Notes: a model not told the origin generated them from the letters alone. A DNA stretch of 17,368 nt from JAKSCF01 sp028279945 (GCA_028279945.1 JANQMT010000173.1:1-17368); one strand, 5' to 3'; counted from the first letter of the stretch, positions 1 to 7,418 are shown. Translations and numbers: made by a program.

Positions 1-103
1 GTTGAATTTATCTTTGACCATAAACAATAAACCATTAAGTTAGAAGAATATTCGTAAAAGCTATTTGATTATTTCTTTAACTTAATTATACAAGGAGTAA
101 AAT

Positions 104-1243
104 ATGATTAATGAAGAACGAATCTCTAGCTATTATCATGATATGATTAAAATAAACAGTGTATCGGGCAATGAAAGAGAAATAGCAGAATATATTACTG
201 CAAGAATAGAAGAGATGGGACTGGTTGCTAACTGGGTATATTTCGAGGAAGAAAAAAAGAGACCGTCTGTTTATACCAGATTAAAAGGCAGCAGTGATGG
301 TCCAAGCATCATGCTGATAGGTCATACGGATACTGTTGATATACTCCCGGGATGGGATACTGATCCTTTCACGCCAACCGTTATAGGAGACAAAACATAT
401 GGTCGGGGCGCTATGGATATGAAAGGCGGGCTGGCCTCTATTTTAGGAACCATAGAATACCTTGCTCAAAATCCATCTTTGTTTAAAGGAGAAATTATTG
501 CAGCATTTGTTGCTGATGAAGAAGTATTATCTAAAGGGACTTACAAACTTTTAGAAGAAGACCTAAATATGGATATGGCGATTATGGCAGAATGTAGATT
601 TGACAATGTAGCCATTGGATTTAGAGGCAGGTATTCAATTGAAATCAATATATTTGGCGAGGCTGCCCATAGCAGTGAATATCCTGCACATGGCGACAAT
701 GCGCTGATTAATGCCGGCAAACTGGCCATAGAAATAGAAAATCTTTCAACTTTAGTGCATCCTAAACTAGGAAAAGGAACATGGTGTGTTAAATATATAG
801 AGGGCGGCATTAAAAATACTCTTGTTGTGCCTAATCATTGTAAACTCATTCTAGATAGATTCTTTGTGGAAGGTGAAAATTATGATTCCATCGAAAAACA
901 AATTATCGATGCAGCAAAGAAAATCGGATTACAAGACAAAATAAAAGTAAAATTAGTAGACAGAGAAATGCCTTATATGGAGCCCTTCTGCCTTTCAGAA
1001 AACGATAAATTGGTTACAATATTAAAAGAAAAATATTACCAAATCACAGGAAAGGATTTGCCGCATGAGTACGACTTATCTGTCTGCGACTCAAATATTT
1101 TAGTAAACTCAGCCAATATCTCTACTGTAACTTTTGGTCCTTCAGGTGGGAATATGCATGGCGCCAATGAATATGGTTATTTTGATCAGGTCATCACAAG
1201 TACAAAAATCTATATAGAGACCATTAAAGAATTATTAAAATAA
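104..1243 (+). CDS. M20 family metallohydrolase (ArgE/DapE/YgeY-like deacylase or peptidase)
   Basis: A 379-residue cytoplasmic zinc-type hydrolase, predicted to cut an amide bond in an N-acyl amino acid or small peptide. Seen: GHTDTV at residues 73-78 (metal His74, catalytic Asp76), RGAMDMKGG at 101-109 (bridging Asp105), VADEE at 136-140 (general-base Glu and metal ligand), AEC at 162-164 where relatives often have GEP, HSS at 189-191 starting the lid domain, and a late metal His in NMHGANE near 352. The C-terminal FGPSGGNMHG segment resembles YgeY-like members more than ArgE. Length is normal for the family. The start is supported by AAGGAG shortly upstream. It stands alone on this strand and is followed by a hairpin terminator. 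Substrate cannot be read from the sequence; the nearby dehydrogenases and amino-acid type symporter favour an amino-acid conjugate (inference). Confidence 0.9.
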   Translation: MINEERISSYYHDMIKINSVSGNEREIAEYITARIEEMGLVANWVYFEEEKKRPSVYTRLKGSSDGPSIMLIGHTDTVDILPGWDTDPFTPTVIGDKTYGRGAMDMKGGLASILGTIEYLAQNPSLFKGEIIAAFVADEEVLSKGTYKLLEEDLNMDMAIMAECRFDNVAIGFRGRYSIEINIFGEAAHSSEYPAHGDNALINAGKLAIEIENLSTLVHPKLGKGTWCVKYIEGGIKNTLVVPNHCKLILDRFFVEGENYDSIEKQIIDAAKKIGLQDKIKVKLVDREMPYMEPFCLSENDKLVTILKEKYYQITGKDLPHEYDLSVCDSNILVNSANISTVTFGPSGGNMHGANEYGYFDQVITSTKIYIETIKELLK

Positions 1244-1316
1244 TATTTGAGATCATCGTATGATTAAAAAATAAACCACAAAAAAAAGAATACCAATAAT
1301 AATTGATTAAATACCG

Positions 1317-1402
1317 GACTTTTATAATTTGGGTGATGTTTATCCATTTCAATCTCAAAAAAAGCACAAAAAAAGCTGCCAATAAACCAAATTATAAAAG
1401 TC
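1317..1402. repeat. 16-bp perfect inverted repeat in intergenic DNA
   Basis: GACTTTTATAATTTGG at 1317-1332 is matched exactly by its reverse complement at 1387-1402, with a 54-base spacer holding two A7 runs. Neither arm is followed by a T-run in the outward direction, so it is not a standard terminator. It lies between the M20 gene and the convergent AraC gene, just before the terminator hairpin. It may be a remnant of a small mobile element or a folded 3' untranslated region. Confidence 0.6.
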
Positions 1403-1418
1403 TACCCCCTAAGCAGTG

Positions 1419-1458
1419 CCGATAAAACTATTTTCTTAGATGTTTTATCGGTTTTTAT
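1419..1458 (+). terminator. Rho-independent terminator of the M20 gene
   Basis: Stem CCGATAAAAC (1419-1428) pairs with GTTTTATCGG (1442-1451) over a 13-base loop and is followed by TTTTTAT. There is no T-run on the other strand, so it should act mainly on plus-strand transcripts, about 175 bases after the M20 stop codon. Confidence 0.8.
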
Positions 1459-1476
1459 ATGATAACGATTATTGAC

Positions 1477-2418
1477 TTACTTTTTTACTTGGAAACCCTT
1501 TAGGCTTTTTAACGCATTGTCATAATTTATTTCATGATATTGTATATCATTGGATATTTCACTCATTAATTTTTTATAGTTGTCTCGATATTCTGCCGGT
1601 TTCATTTTATACCATTTCAAAAAATGCTTAACATAATATCTTTTGGAAGAGAATCCAAACTTGAAAGCAATTTCATCAATGGACATGGAAGAACTTATCA
1701 GGAGTGATTCTGAGTACTTTACTCGAAGAAAGCATAAAAAATCTGTCATGTTGAGACCGGTTCCGATTTTAAATAGACGTGAGACATAAGATTTATCTAA
1801 ATGAATCGTATTGGACAGCATGTCCATATCAATTTTTTGCTTATAGTTCCTGTACATGTATTTAAGAATAATGAATATCCTTTCCATTTGGACCGGATTA
1901 TTCTTAAAAGTGCTATTGCTGTGATATCCTGTTTCATCAATATATATAAATTGAAAATCATTGATTAATAATTTGATAAGCTTTATGATGGATGCCTCTA
2001 TCAAATCATGAGCATCTGATCGTTTTTCTTGAATCAGTAACAGGATATCAGCCAAAGAAGATTGTAAATTTCTAAGCTCGATATAGCTCTTATTCGTATC
2101 AGAATATGAATCACATACAAAATCATAATAATCCAGTTTGGGAAAAAGGTTGAGATAAGGATAGGGGTCTAATTGAAAAATTAAAAGCAGGTTTTTTTCT
2201 TCTGTTTCAAAAATACTATGGAGCTCATTGGTATCCACAATAAATATGTCTCCCTTTGTAAGATGATAATTGAAACAGGCGCACTGAATATTGACAGAAC
2301 CTTCTAGTACAAAAATAATTTCATGAGTATCATGCATATGTTTAGGGTAACTTTTTACATGACATAAAAAAGTATTGATATGCAAACCACTCAGTTTATT
2401 TATTTTTTCTACCAGCAT
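1477..2418 (-). CDS. AraC family regulator with N-terminal cupin domain
   Basis: A 313-residue regulator. The N-terminal half (about 1-110) reads as an AraC-type cupin sensor (HMHDTHEIIFVLEGS, then KGDIFIVDTNELHSI). The C-terminal part (about 180-282) has the two helix-turn-helix motifs of the AraC/XylS family, the second around SIDEIAFKFGFSSKRYYVKHF and ending in KPAEYR. It aligns from its first residue with the N-terminal 310 residues of the regulator at 11130-13238 (MLVEKINKLSGLHIN against MLREQTQHLDGLPIN) but stops where that protein enters a GH39-like domain. It starts with ATG behind AGGGGG. It is divergent from the dehydrogenase at 2729, and repeats in the shared intergenic region look like its operators, so it probably controls that gene. 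Ligand unknown. Confidence 0.9.
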   Translation of the reverse strand: MLVEKINKLSGLHINTFLCHVKSYPKHMHDTHEIIFVLEGSVNIQCACFNYHLTKGDIFIVDTNELHSIFETEEKNLLLIFQLDPYPYLNLFPKLDYYDFVCDSYSDTNKSYIELRNLQSSLADILLLIQEKRSDAHDLIEASIIKLIKLLINDFQFIYIDETGYHSNSTFKNNPVQMERIFIILKYMYRNYKQKIDMDMLSNTIHLDKSYVSRLFKIGTGLNMTDFLCFLRVKYSESLLISSSMSIDEIAFKFGFSSKRYYVKHFLKWYKMKPAEYRDNYKKLMSEISNDIQYHEINYDNALKSLKGFQVKK

Positions 2419-2545
2419 ATAATAACCCCCTGGTGTTTCATTCTATATGAGTCTCAATACTATTCTGGGATGGGCATCTTTTTACTTGTCCAATTCTTAT
2501 TCATTATAATACCATTACAAGTTTAAAACTGCAATACCACTTCAT

Positions 2546-2633
2546 AATGTCAATTGTCCACAATAATTAGCGAATTTTGCCACAAAAATGTCAATTCAGT
2601 ACACAATACAGTACACAATATAGCGAATAATGC
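2546..2633 (+). repeat. 41-bp direct repeat with an inner 12-bp tandem unit (candidate AraC operators)
   Basis: AATGTCAATT occurs at 2546-2555 and 2587-2596 (41 bases apart). TAGCGAAT occurs at 2568-2575 and 2621-2628 (53 apart), each followed two bases later by TGC. The 12-base difference is explained by CAGTACACAATA being present twice in tandem (2597-2608, 2609-2620) in the second copy. The second copy ends just before the -35 box of the dehydrogenase promoter, the usual place for AraC-type activators. Confidence 0.75.
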
Positions 2634-2639
2634 AGTGGG

Positions 2640-2668
2640 TTGAGAGGCATATTCTCGTGCCTTATAAT
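2640..2668 (+). promoter_or_regulatory. SigA-type promoter of the dehydrogenase gene at 2729
   Basis: TTGAGA (2640-2645) and TATAAT (2663-2668) are separated by 17 bases. The spacer contains an inverted AGGCA/TGCCT pair (2645-2649 and 2658-2662), a possible second regulator site. Transcription would begin near 2675, about 50 bases before the start codon. Confidence 0.75.
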
Positions 2669-2728
2669 TTTATTATGATTAGTTTCAGATAATTTAGAAC
2701 AGTAAAAAAACAAATGGTGGTGGAAATT

Positions 2729-3952
2729 ATGAAAAAAATCTTGATTTTAGGAACAGGTGCTCAAGGCTCTACAGTAGCGCAGCGTATGGATGAAGAGCCT
2801 AACGTATCCGAGATTATATGTGCGGACTATGATGAGAAAGCGGTGGATGAATTAATAAAGATTCTTAAAAAAGGCAAAGGCGTAAGAGTAAATGCAAATA
2901 AAGTTGAGAATATCGTTGAAGTTGCACAAGGCGTCGACTTAATTGTAAATGCGCTTCCAATACAATTTGGATTAAATGTTATGGAAGCTGCTATAAAAGT
3001 GAAAACAAATTATCAAGATTTTGCAGCAGCTGAATCAGATGAATATCATTGGATGGATTTATTGCCTAAACTGATGAAAGGTGAAATGAATGATCGTTTT
3101 AAGGCAATCGGAAAAACAGCATTATCTTGTACGGGTTCTGCACCGGGAATCATTACTGCAGCGTCAAGAAATGCAATGCGTTATCTAGACTCTTGTGAGA
3201 GTATCTATATGTATGTCTATGAGGGTGTAAAGGCTAAACGATTTTTACCTTTCTGGTGGTCTCCGGAAATTGCTTTTAAAGATATGTCTGAGGAGCCCAT
3301 TTGCTATACAGGTGGAAAACTAGTGAAGAATCAACCGTTCTCATTACCAATGATGAAAAAATTCAAAGGTATAGATGAGCCAATGAGACTCGTAGAACAC
3401 GCTCATGAAGAACCGGTACAAATGGGCGTTAACGCTGAAGAATTCTTTTTGGGTGCAAAAGAAATATTCTTTAAATATGGCGGATCAGGTGTGGAAACAG
3501 CAGAACTATTATATAAAATGGGAATGCTCTCAAAAGAAAAAACCAATATTAAAGGAACTGAGATGGTTCCATGGGATGTAACTTTAGCCATGACACCTCC
3601 TGCTCCAAAGTACGAATCTGAAATACAAGAGATTTTAGATGAAGGTCTTGAGTCCGATACAGGTGCTATGCTCATTGAAGCTGTCGGCATGAAAGACGGC
3701 AAAAAAGTAATGGTGGAAACCTATGTCAACTCCCTTGGATGTGTTGAAGCATTTGAAAAATCAAAACTTACCGGAGAGATGTACTTTACAGGCCAAGGCG
3801 GCGCATTATTCACTAAAATGTTTGTAGAAGATAGAGTTCATCAAACAGGATTTATCACGACAGATATGCTGACATTTGAACAAGTTGATTACTACTTTGA
3901 AGAAGCAGCTCAATTAGATATTACACTAGATGTTGAAGTCAAAGAATTATAA
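2729..3952 (+). CDS. Saccharopine dehydrogenase-family oxidoreductase, copy 1
   Basis: A 407-residue cytoplasmic NAD(P)-dependent oxidoreductase. The N-terminus MKKILILGTGAQGSTVAQRM is the Rossmann dinucleotide-binding motif of the saccharopine dehydrogenase family, followed by an acidic strand end (ICADYD) and GVDLIVNALP. CTGSAPGI near residue 140 begins the C-terminal catalytic/dimerisation half. Relatives make or split saccharopine, carboxynorspermidine and similar secondary amines (opines); the substrate here is unknown. An in-frame ATG five codons upstream exists, but I chose 2729 because GGTGG sits just before it and the paralogue at 9704-10933 begins at the same residue. The two proteins are about 80% identical by eye. 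The AraC gene is divergent and the gene ends in a strong hairpin terminator. Confidence 0.88.
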   Translation: MKKILILGTGAQGSTVAQRMDEEPNVSEIICADYDEKAVDELIKILKKGKGVRVNANKVENIVEVAQGVDLIVNALPIQFGLNVMEAAIKVKTNYQDFAAAESDEYHWMDLLPKLMKGEMNDRFKAIGKTALSCTGSAPGIITAASRNAMRYLDSCESIYMYVYEGVKAKRFLPFWWSPEIAFKDMSEEPICYTGGKLVKNQPFSLPMMKKFKGIDEPMRLVEHAHEEPVQMGVNAEEFFLGAKEIFFKYGGSGVETAELLYKMGMLSKEKTNIKGTEMVPWDVTLAMTPPAPKYESEIQEILDEGLESDTGAMLIEAVGMKDGKKVMVETYVNSLGCVEAFEKSKLTGEMYFTGQGGALFTKMFVEDRVHQTGFITTDMLTFEQVDYYFEEAAQLDITLDVEVKEL

Positions 3953-3975
3953 CCATAAAAATAGAAATATCTCAA

Positions 3976-4016
3976 AAAAAGAACTTTCCGGATCCAAAAC
4001 CCGGAAAGTTCTTTTT
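3976..4016. terminator. Bidirectional rho-independent terminator
   Basis: GAACTTTCCGG (3981-3991) pairs perfectly with CCGGAAAGTTC (4001-4011) around a 9-base loop, with A-runs on the left and T-runs on the right extending the stem. It serves the dehydrogenase gene on the plus strand and the PadR gene on the minus strand. The same stem occurs after the second dehydrogenase copy (9647-9682). Confidence 0.92.
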
Positions 4017-4018
4017 AT

Positions 4019-4567
4019 TTAAGAGTTTAGCTTTATATCCAAAATCGTTTCATCGCACCAGTCCATAAATGCTTTATAAATTTTTTTACTACATTTTAAG
4101 GTGTACAGTTGATATTTATGTTTAGGGTCTTCTGGAAGCATTTTTATTATAACTTTTTCATAAATACATAATTCATCATACTGAATGCTTTTTGTTCTTT
4201 TATAGGCTTCTAAATGGCTGATAATGACTTTTCTATTAACATTCTCTGCAAAAAAAGTTTTTAATAGCAACTCATTTCGCATTTTATCCTCTTCAATAGG
4301 AAGCTGAAGATAATTGTCAAGTTCTTCTTCCCCTAAATCTGTAATGGCGTATTTCTTTTTTTCTTTAACTGAGACATTAGGATCATCAATTTGCCGGATA
4401 TACCCCTCAAAAGCTAATTGTTTTAAAGCAGGATAAATCTGTCCATAGCTCTCATTCCAAAAGTGACCCAATGCATGTTCTATATATTTTTTTATATCAT
4501 ACCCGGTATGCGGTGCATGTGACAAAAGTCCAAGTATTACATATTTGGTTTTTCTCTTTTTTCCCAT
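4019..4567 (-). CDS. PadR family transcriptional regulator
   Basis: A 182-residue DNA-binding protein of the PadR family. The N-terminal winged helix (about 8-85) has the family pattern KYVILGLLSHAPHTGYDIKKYI, then YGQIYPALKQLAFEGYI, then KKKYAITDLGEEEL. The C-terminal part (about 95-178) fits the helical dimerisation domain of the longer PadR-2 subgroup (Vir_act_alpha_C type). It is divergent from the sodium symporter gene at 4830, and a 32-bp palindrome lies between them, so it most likely represses itself and/or the symporter. The inducer is unknown. The ATG follows a GGAGTG-like ribosome site, and the stop codon abuts the shared terminator. Confidence 0.92.
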   Translation of the reverse strand: MGKKRKTKYVILGLLSHAPHTGYDIKKYIEHALGHFWNESYGQIYPALKQLAFEGYIRQIDDPNVSVKEKKKYAITDLGEEELDNYLQLPIEEDKMRNELLLKTFFAENVNRKVIISHLEAYKRTKSIQYDELCIYEKVIIKMLPEDPKHKYQLYTLKCSKKIYKAFMDWCDETILDIKLNS

Positions 4568-4653
4568 ATATCTTCACTCCTCCAATTATATTCAATCAGG
4601 TCTTATATTTTGTCTTTTCATAACAAACTCATTTTAACATAAAATCAAGACAA

Positions 4654-4685
4654 TTATATCATTAAGATATATCTTTATGATATAA
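4654..4685. promoter_or_regulatory. 32-bp palindrome, candidate PadR operator
   Basis: The left half TTATATCATTAAGATA and the right half TATCTTTATGATATAA are reverse complements except for one T-T mismatch, giving 15 of 16 symmetric pairs. It lies in the PadR/symporter intergenic region, about 87 bases upstream of the PadR start and 145 upstream of the symporter. It has no T-run and is too AT-rich for a terminator, so an operator is the best reading. Confidence 0.65.
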
Positions 4686-4764
4686 ATTATTAGCTTTTCG
4701 ACAAAATTCGTCAAAAAAAGTTGCATAATACCAAATTATTACATTTATATTTCCCATAATAATG

Positions 4765-4782
4765 TTATATAATTTTATATAA
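4765..4782 (+). promoter_or_regulatory. Probable -10 region of the symporter gene
   Basis: TATAAT at 4768-4773 lies within two copies of TTATATAA (4765-4772 and 4775-4782). The -35 region is poor (TTATAT near 4745), which suggests weak or regulated transcription. The start codon is about 57 bases downstream. Confidence 0.4.
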
Positions 4783-4829
4783 GGGTACTAAATATGTATA
4801 CCTTAAATATTTGAAGGAGGGAATTAGGT

Positions 4830-6233
4830 ATGAAACAAAGAGAAAATTGGGGGTCAAGAATTGGATTCCTTATGGCAGCAGCTGGTTCGGCCGTTGGACT
4901 CGGAAATATCTGGAGATTTCCTTACATGACCGGTGAAAATGGTGGTGGCGCATTCATTATTATTTATTTAGTTTTTGCTCTTGTTATTGGACTTAGTGTT
5001 ATGCTTGCTGAGTTCACTGTTGGTCGAAGAACCAGCCTGGCAGCTGTCGGTGCCTACAAAAGCTATAGCGATAGGTGGACTTTTGCTGGTGTAATTGGTG
5101 TGGTTAGCGCTTTCTTAATCATGGGTTTCTATCCAGTAGTTGGGGGATGGTCACTTGCGTATATAGCCAAATCTTTTACAGGATTACTTGCTGCTCCTGA
5201 AGCAATAGGAGACACATTTGGTGGGTTTATAAGCAATCCGGTTCAACCACTGATATGGATGATTCTATTCTTAGCCTTAAATGTATTTATTGTTGCTAAG
5301 GGTATAGCTGGAGGGATTGAAAAAGCAGGTAAGATACTGATGCCTACGCTTTTTTTACTGCTTATTTTTATAGCAGTTAGAAGTATCAGTCTTCCGGGTT
5401 CAGGTGCCGGTGTTGAGTTCTTATTCAAACCGGATTGGTCAGCTGTCACAGGGCAAACATATCTAGCTGCGTTAGGTCAAGCTTTCTTCTCCCTTAGCCT
5501 TGGTATGGGCTGTATGATTACCTATGGGAGTTATCTGAAAAAAGAAGAAAACCTTCAAAAAAATGCTCTTATTGTAACCTTGATGGATACAAGTGTTGCT
5601 ATTTTAGCAGGTATTGCTATATTCCCAGCATTATTTGCATTTGGAATGGAGCCTGCAGTAGGTCCCGGACTTGTATTTGTAGTTGTACCATCAATCTTTG
5701 CTGAAATGGGTGGCGCCGGATTATTCTTCTCAGTTATATTCTTTATTGCATTAGCGGTTGCAGCACTCACTTCTTCAGTATCCTTATTGGAAGTTGTAGT
5801 GGCTTATTTAATCGATCAAAAAGGTATGGAAAGAAAACCTGCTGTTTATCTTACTGCTGGAATTATGGTTGTAACAGGTATGCTTTCTTCGTTATCTCTT
5901 GGAATCATGTCAGGTGTTAAAATATTTGGCGTAGGTGTATTTGATTTATTTGATATACTTACGGATAAAATATTCTTAGCAATCGGCGGTATGCTCTTAG
6001 CAATCTTCGTTGGATGGTTTGTTAAGAAAGAAGATCTTAAAGATGAACTAACAAATGGCGGACAATCAACTTTTGCATTATTTAATGTATGGTATATACT
6101 ATTAAAATTCATTATTCCTATTGCCATTGCATATGTAGCAATTGTAGGGATCATGTCTATTGAACAAACCAGCCTAATGATATTCGGATTATTAATTATT
6201 GCAGTACTTGCATTATTCTCGAAAAAATTATAA
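4830..6233 (+). CDS. Sodium-dependent transporter, NSS/SNF family
   Basis: A 467-residue inner-membrane symporter expected to couple sodium entry to uptake of an amino acid or related amine. The first membrane helix has the family signature: GFLMAAAGSAVGLGNIWRFPY with ENGGGAF after it, forming part of the sodium and substrate sites. About eleven to twelve hydrophobic helices follow, including GQAFFSLSLGMGCMITYGSYL (helix 6 region) and the TSSVSLLEV segment (helix 8, sodium-site serines). Length is in the range of small bacterial members such as MhsT. AAGGAGGG precedes the ATG. PadR is divergent and a terminator follows directly, so it is a single-gene unit. No substrate can be assigned; the neighbours favour an amino-acid type compound. 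Confidence 0.93.
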   Translation: MKQRENWGSRIGFLMAAAGSAVGLGNIWRFPYMTGENGGGAFIIIYLVFALVIGLSVMLAEFTVGRRTSLAAVGAYKSYSDRWTFAGVIGVVSAFLIMGFYPVVGGWSLAYIAKSFTGLLAAPEAIGDTFGGFISNPVQPLIWMILFLALNVFIVAKGIAGGIEKAGKILMPTLFLLLIFIAVRSISLPGSGAGVEFLFKPDWSAVTGQTYLAALGQAFFSLSLGMGCMITYGSYLKKEENLQKNALIVTLMDTSVAILAGIAIFPALFAFGMEPAVGPGLVFVVVPSIFAEMGGAGLFFSVIFFIALAVAALTSSVSLLEVVVAYLIDQKGMERKPAVYLTAGIMVVTGMLSSLSLGIMSGVKIFGVGVFDLFDILTDKIFLAIGGMLLAIFVGWFVKKEDLKDELTNGGQSTFALFNVWYILLKFIIPIAIAYVAIVGIMSIEQTSLMIFGLLIIAVLALFSKKL

Positions 6234-6248
6234 GATAATGGTCATATA

Positions 6249-6281
6249 AAAAAGGTCTGGTCACAAAGCCAGATCTTTTTT
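6249..6281 (+). terminator. Rho-independent terminator of the symporter gene
   Basis: AAGGTCTGG (6252-6260) pairs with CCAGATCTT (6269-6277), with one G-T wobble, around an 8-base loop, and is followed by a T-run to 6281. It lies about 15 bases after the stop codon. Confidence 0.88.
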
Positions 6282-6367
6282 AATTCGTAATTTTTATATC
6301 TTTATCATATTTCGTAAAGGCTTTGTCCATTATTTTATGTTTCTTTATTCCATAATATAAAAACAAT

Positions 6368-6396
6368 TTGAAGGATTTAGCCATATGCGATATGCT
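6368..6396 (+). promoter_or_regulatory. Probable promoter of the DUF1385 gene
   Basis: TTGAAG (6368-6373) and TATGCT (6391-6396) are separated by 17 bases. The start codon follows about 65 bases later. Confidence 0.5.
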
Positions 6397-6461
6397 AAAA
6401 TAGTAAGTATTGAAACCAAAATATAAAATAATATTTCAGTTGTTAATAAAGGTGAGAAAAC

Positions 6462-7208
6462 ATGAATATTAAAGGTGGACGAGCACTTTACAATGGAATA
6501 GCTTTTACCTCAAAAAATAATAAAGCAATAGGCGTTATTGATGAAAACGGAGAAAGCATAATAAAAATTCAAGAAAGAATCATTCATAAAAAAATATTGC
6601 CTAAAAAAATTGACAAGGCAATATCCAAACTGCCTTTTATAAGAGGTGTATATTTTCTGTTTGAAAACAAATATATGAGGATTATATTCGTTATTTCAAT
6701 AATGCTGTCACTCTTATCCAATAGCAGTTTGGTAAGTGAAAATACTCACTTGATTCATTTACTTATTTTTTTTGAGGCTGTATTTTCAATAATATTATTG
6801 ATCATTCTTATAAAACATTTTATTAAATATAAACATGTCATTGCCTTTCATGGTGCCGAACACAAAGTTGCAAACACATTATGGGACAAAAGGGAGCTAA
6901 CCTTAAATGAAGTCAGAAAATCTAGTAGGATTTCTGAGCATTGTGGTTCCAACCTAGTCATATTCTGGATGGTTTGCCAGCTATTGCTGCTGCCCTTTAA
7001 TTTTCCTGAGGTATTGGATATATTGTTAGGATTTTCCATTGCTTACGAATTATTTAAAATAAAAAATGGTCATAAGAAACCCATTATTTCATTATTCTAT
7101 AAAATCGGCGCATTCATTCAAGAAAAAATAGTAACAAGAGAACCAAATGATAAACAGATAGAACTGGCTATATTAATCGTTCAGTCATTGCAAAAAGTTG
7201 AAAAATAA
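6462..7208 (+). CDS. DUF1385 family membrane protein (YqhQ-like)
   Basis: A 248-residue protein with the features of the DUF1385 family: GGRALYNGIAF near the N-terminus, two hydrophobic segments (about 72-90 and 97-120), the central FHGAEHKV motif (residues 129-136) followed by LTLNEVRKSSRISEHCGSNL, another hydrophobic stretch, and a C-terminal TREPNDKQIELAI segment. The conserved His, Glu and Cys residues of the family are present. It is shorter than the usual 300 or so residues, mainly at the N-terminus and loops, and the N-terminal GG motif ends in NGIAFTS rather than the common EGVMMRG. The molecular role of the family is not established. It starts with ATG behind AAAGGTGAG and appears to be transcribed alone. 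Confidence 0.85.
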   Translation: MNIKGGRALYNGIAFTSKNNKAIGVIDENGESIIKIQERIIHKKILPKKIDKAISKLPFIRGVYFLFENKYMRIIFVISIMLSLLSNSSLVSENTHLIHLLIFFEAVFSIILLIILIKHFIKYKHVIAFHGAEHKVANTLWDKRELTLNEVRKSSRISEHCGSNLVIFWMVCQLLLLPFNFPEVLDILLGFSIAYELFKIKNGHKKPIISLFYKIGAFIQEKIVTREPNDKQIELAILIVQSLQKVEK

Positions 7209-7378
7209 TCTATCTTAATCATTCCATTATCATTAACAATAAATGATTCTTTAACGATGGTAAATGTACCTGATTCATAACCGGAAAGATCCAGTAAGTC
7301 TATCTTCTGAACAAGACCATCTGCATAACCAAGAATCATACTAATAGGATTTTTAAGCTCATGTGAAACATCTGAGAT
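7181..7378 (-). pseudogene. Remnant of a sensor histidine kinase, internally deleted
   Basis: On the minus strand an open stretch with no start codon, entered straight after a TAA, reads SDVSHELKNPISMILGYADG, a textbook HisKA phosphorylation box (His in SHELKNP). About five residues later it continues as LLDLSGYESGTFTIVKESF, which in kinases of this type lies some 30-40 residues further on, at the end of the second HisKA helix and before the ATPase domain. The part between is missing in frame. No HAMP, sensor or ATPase domain is present, and the frame ends inside the 3' end of the DUF1385 gene. This is a decayed fragment, not a functional gene. The recognisable part is about 7235-7378. Confidence 0.75.
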
Positions 7379-7400
7379 TTATACCAGTGTATATTGTTAG

Positions 7401-7418
7401 TGTGAAGTCTATGTGAAG
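7401..7418 (+). promoter_or_regulatory. TGTGAAG direct repeat, candidate OmpR-type response-regulator site
   Basis: TGTGAAG at 7401-7407 and again at 7412-7418 are spaced 11 bases start to start, one helical turn, as in PhoB/OmpR-type boxes. A TATAAA at 7441-7446 lies 22 bases downstream, so the repeat would cover the -35 region of a promoter for the gene at 7523. The broken kinase next to it fits a former two-component locus. Confidence 0.45.

Noticed and set aside
64..92. TTGATT and TATACA as a promoter for the M20 gene
   Set aside because: The -10 box would overlap the ribosome site, leaving no room for a transcript start before it.
541..810. Minus-strand open frame of 89 codons inside the M20 gene
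   Set aside because: It lies fully within a well-supported gene, has no ribosome site and no recognisable protein motifs.
2546..2633. A CRISPR array, suggested by repeated blocks
   Set aside because: There are only two copies, the spacing is uneven and adjoins a promoter, and there are no cas genes.
3403..3702. Minus-strand open frames inside both dehydrogenase genes (also plus strand 9954-10238), similar to each other
   Set aside because: Their similarity follows from the similarity of the two dehydrogenase genes on the opposite strand; there is no ribosome site or domain.
4721..4726. TTGCAT upstream of the symporter as a sigma-54 -12 element
   Set aside because: There is no GG at the required distance upstream, so it does not fit a -24/-12 promoter.
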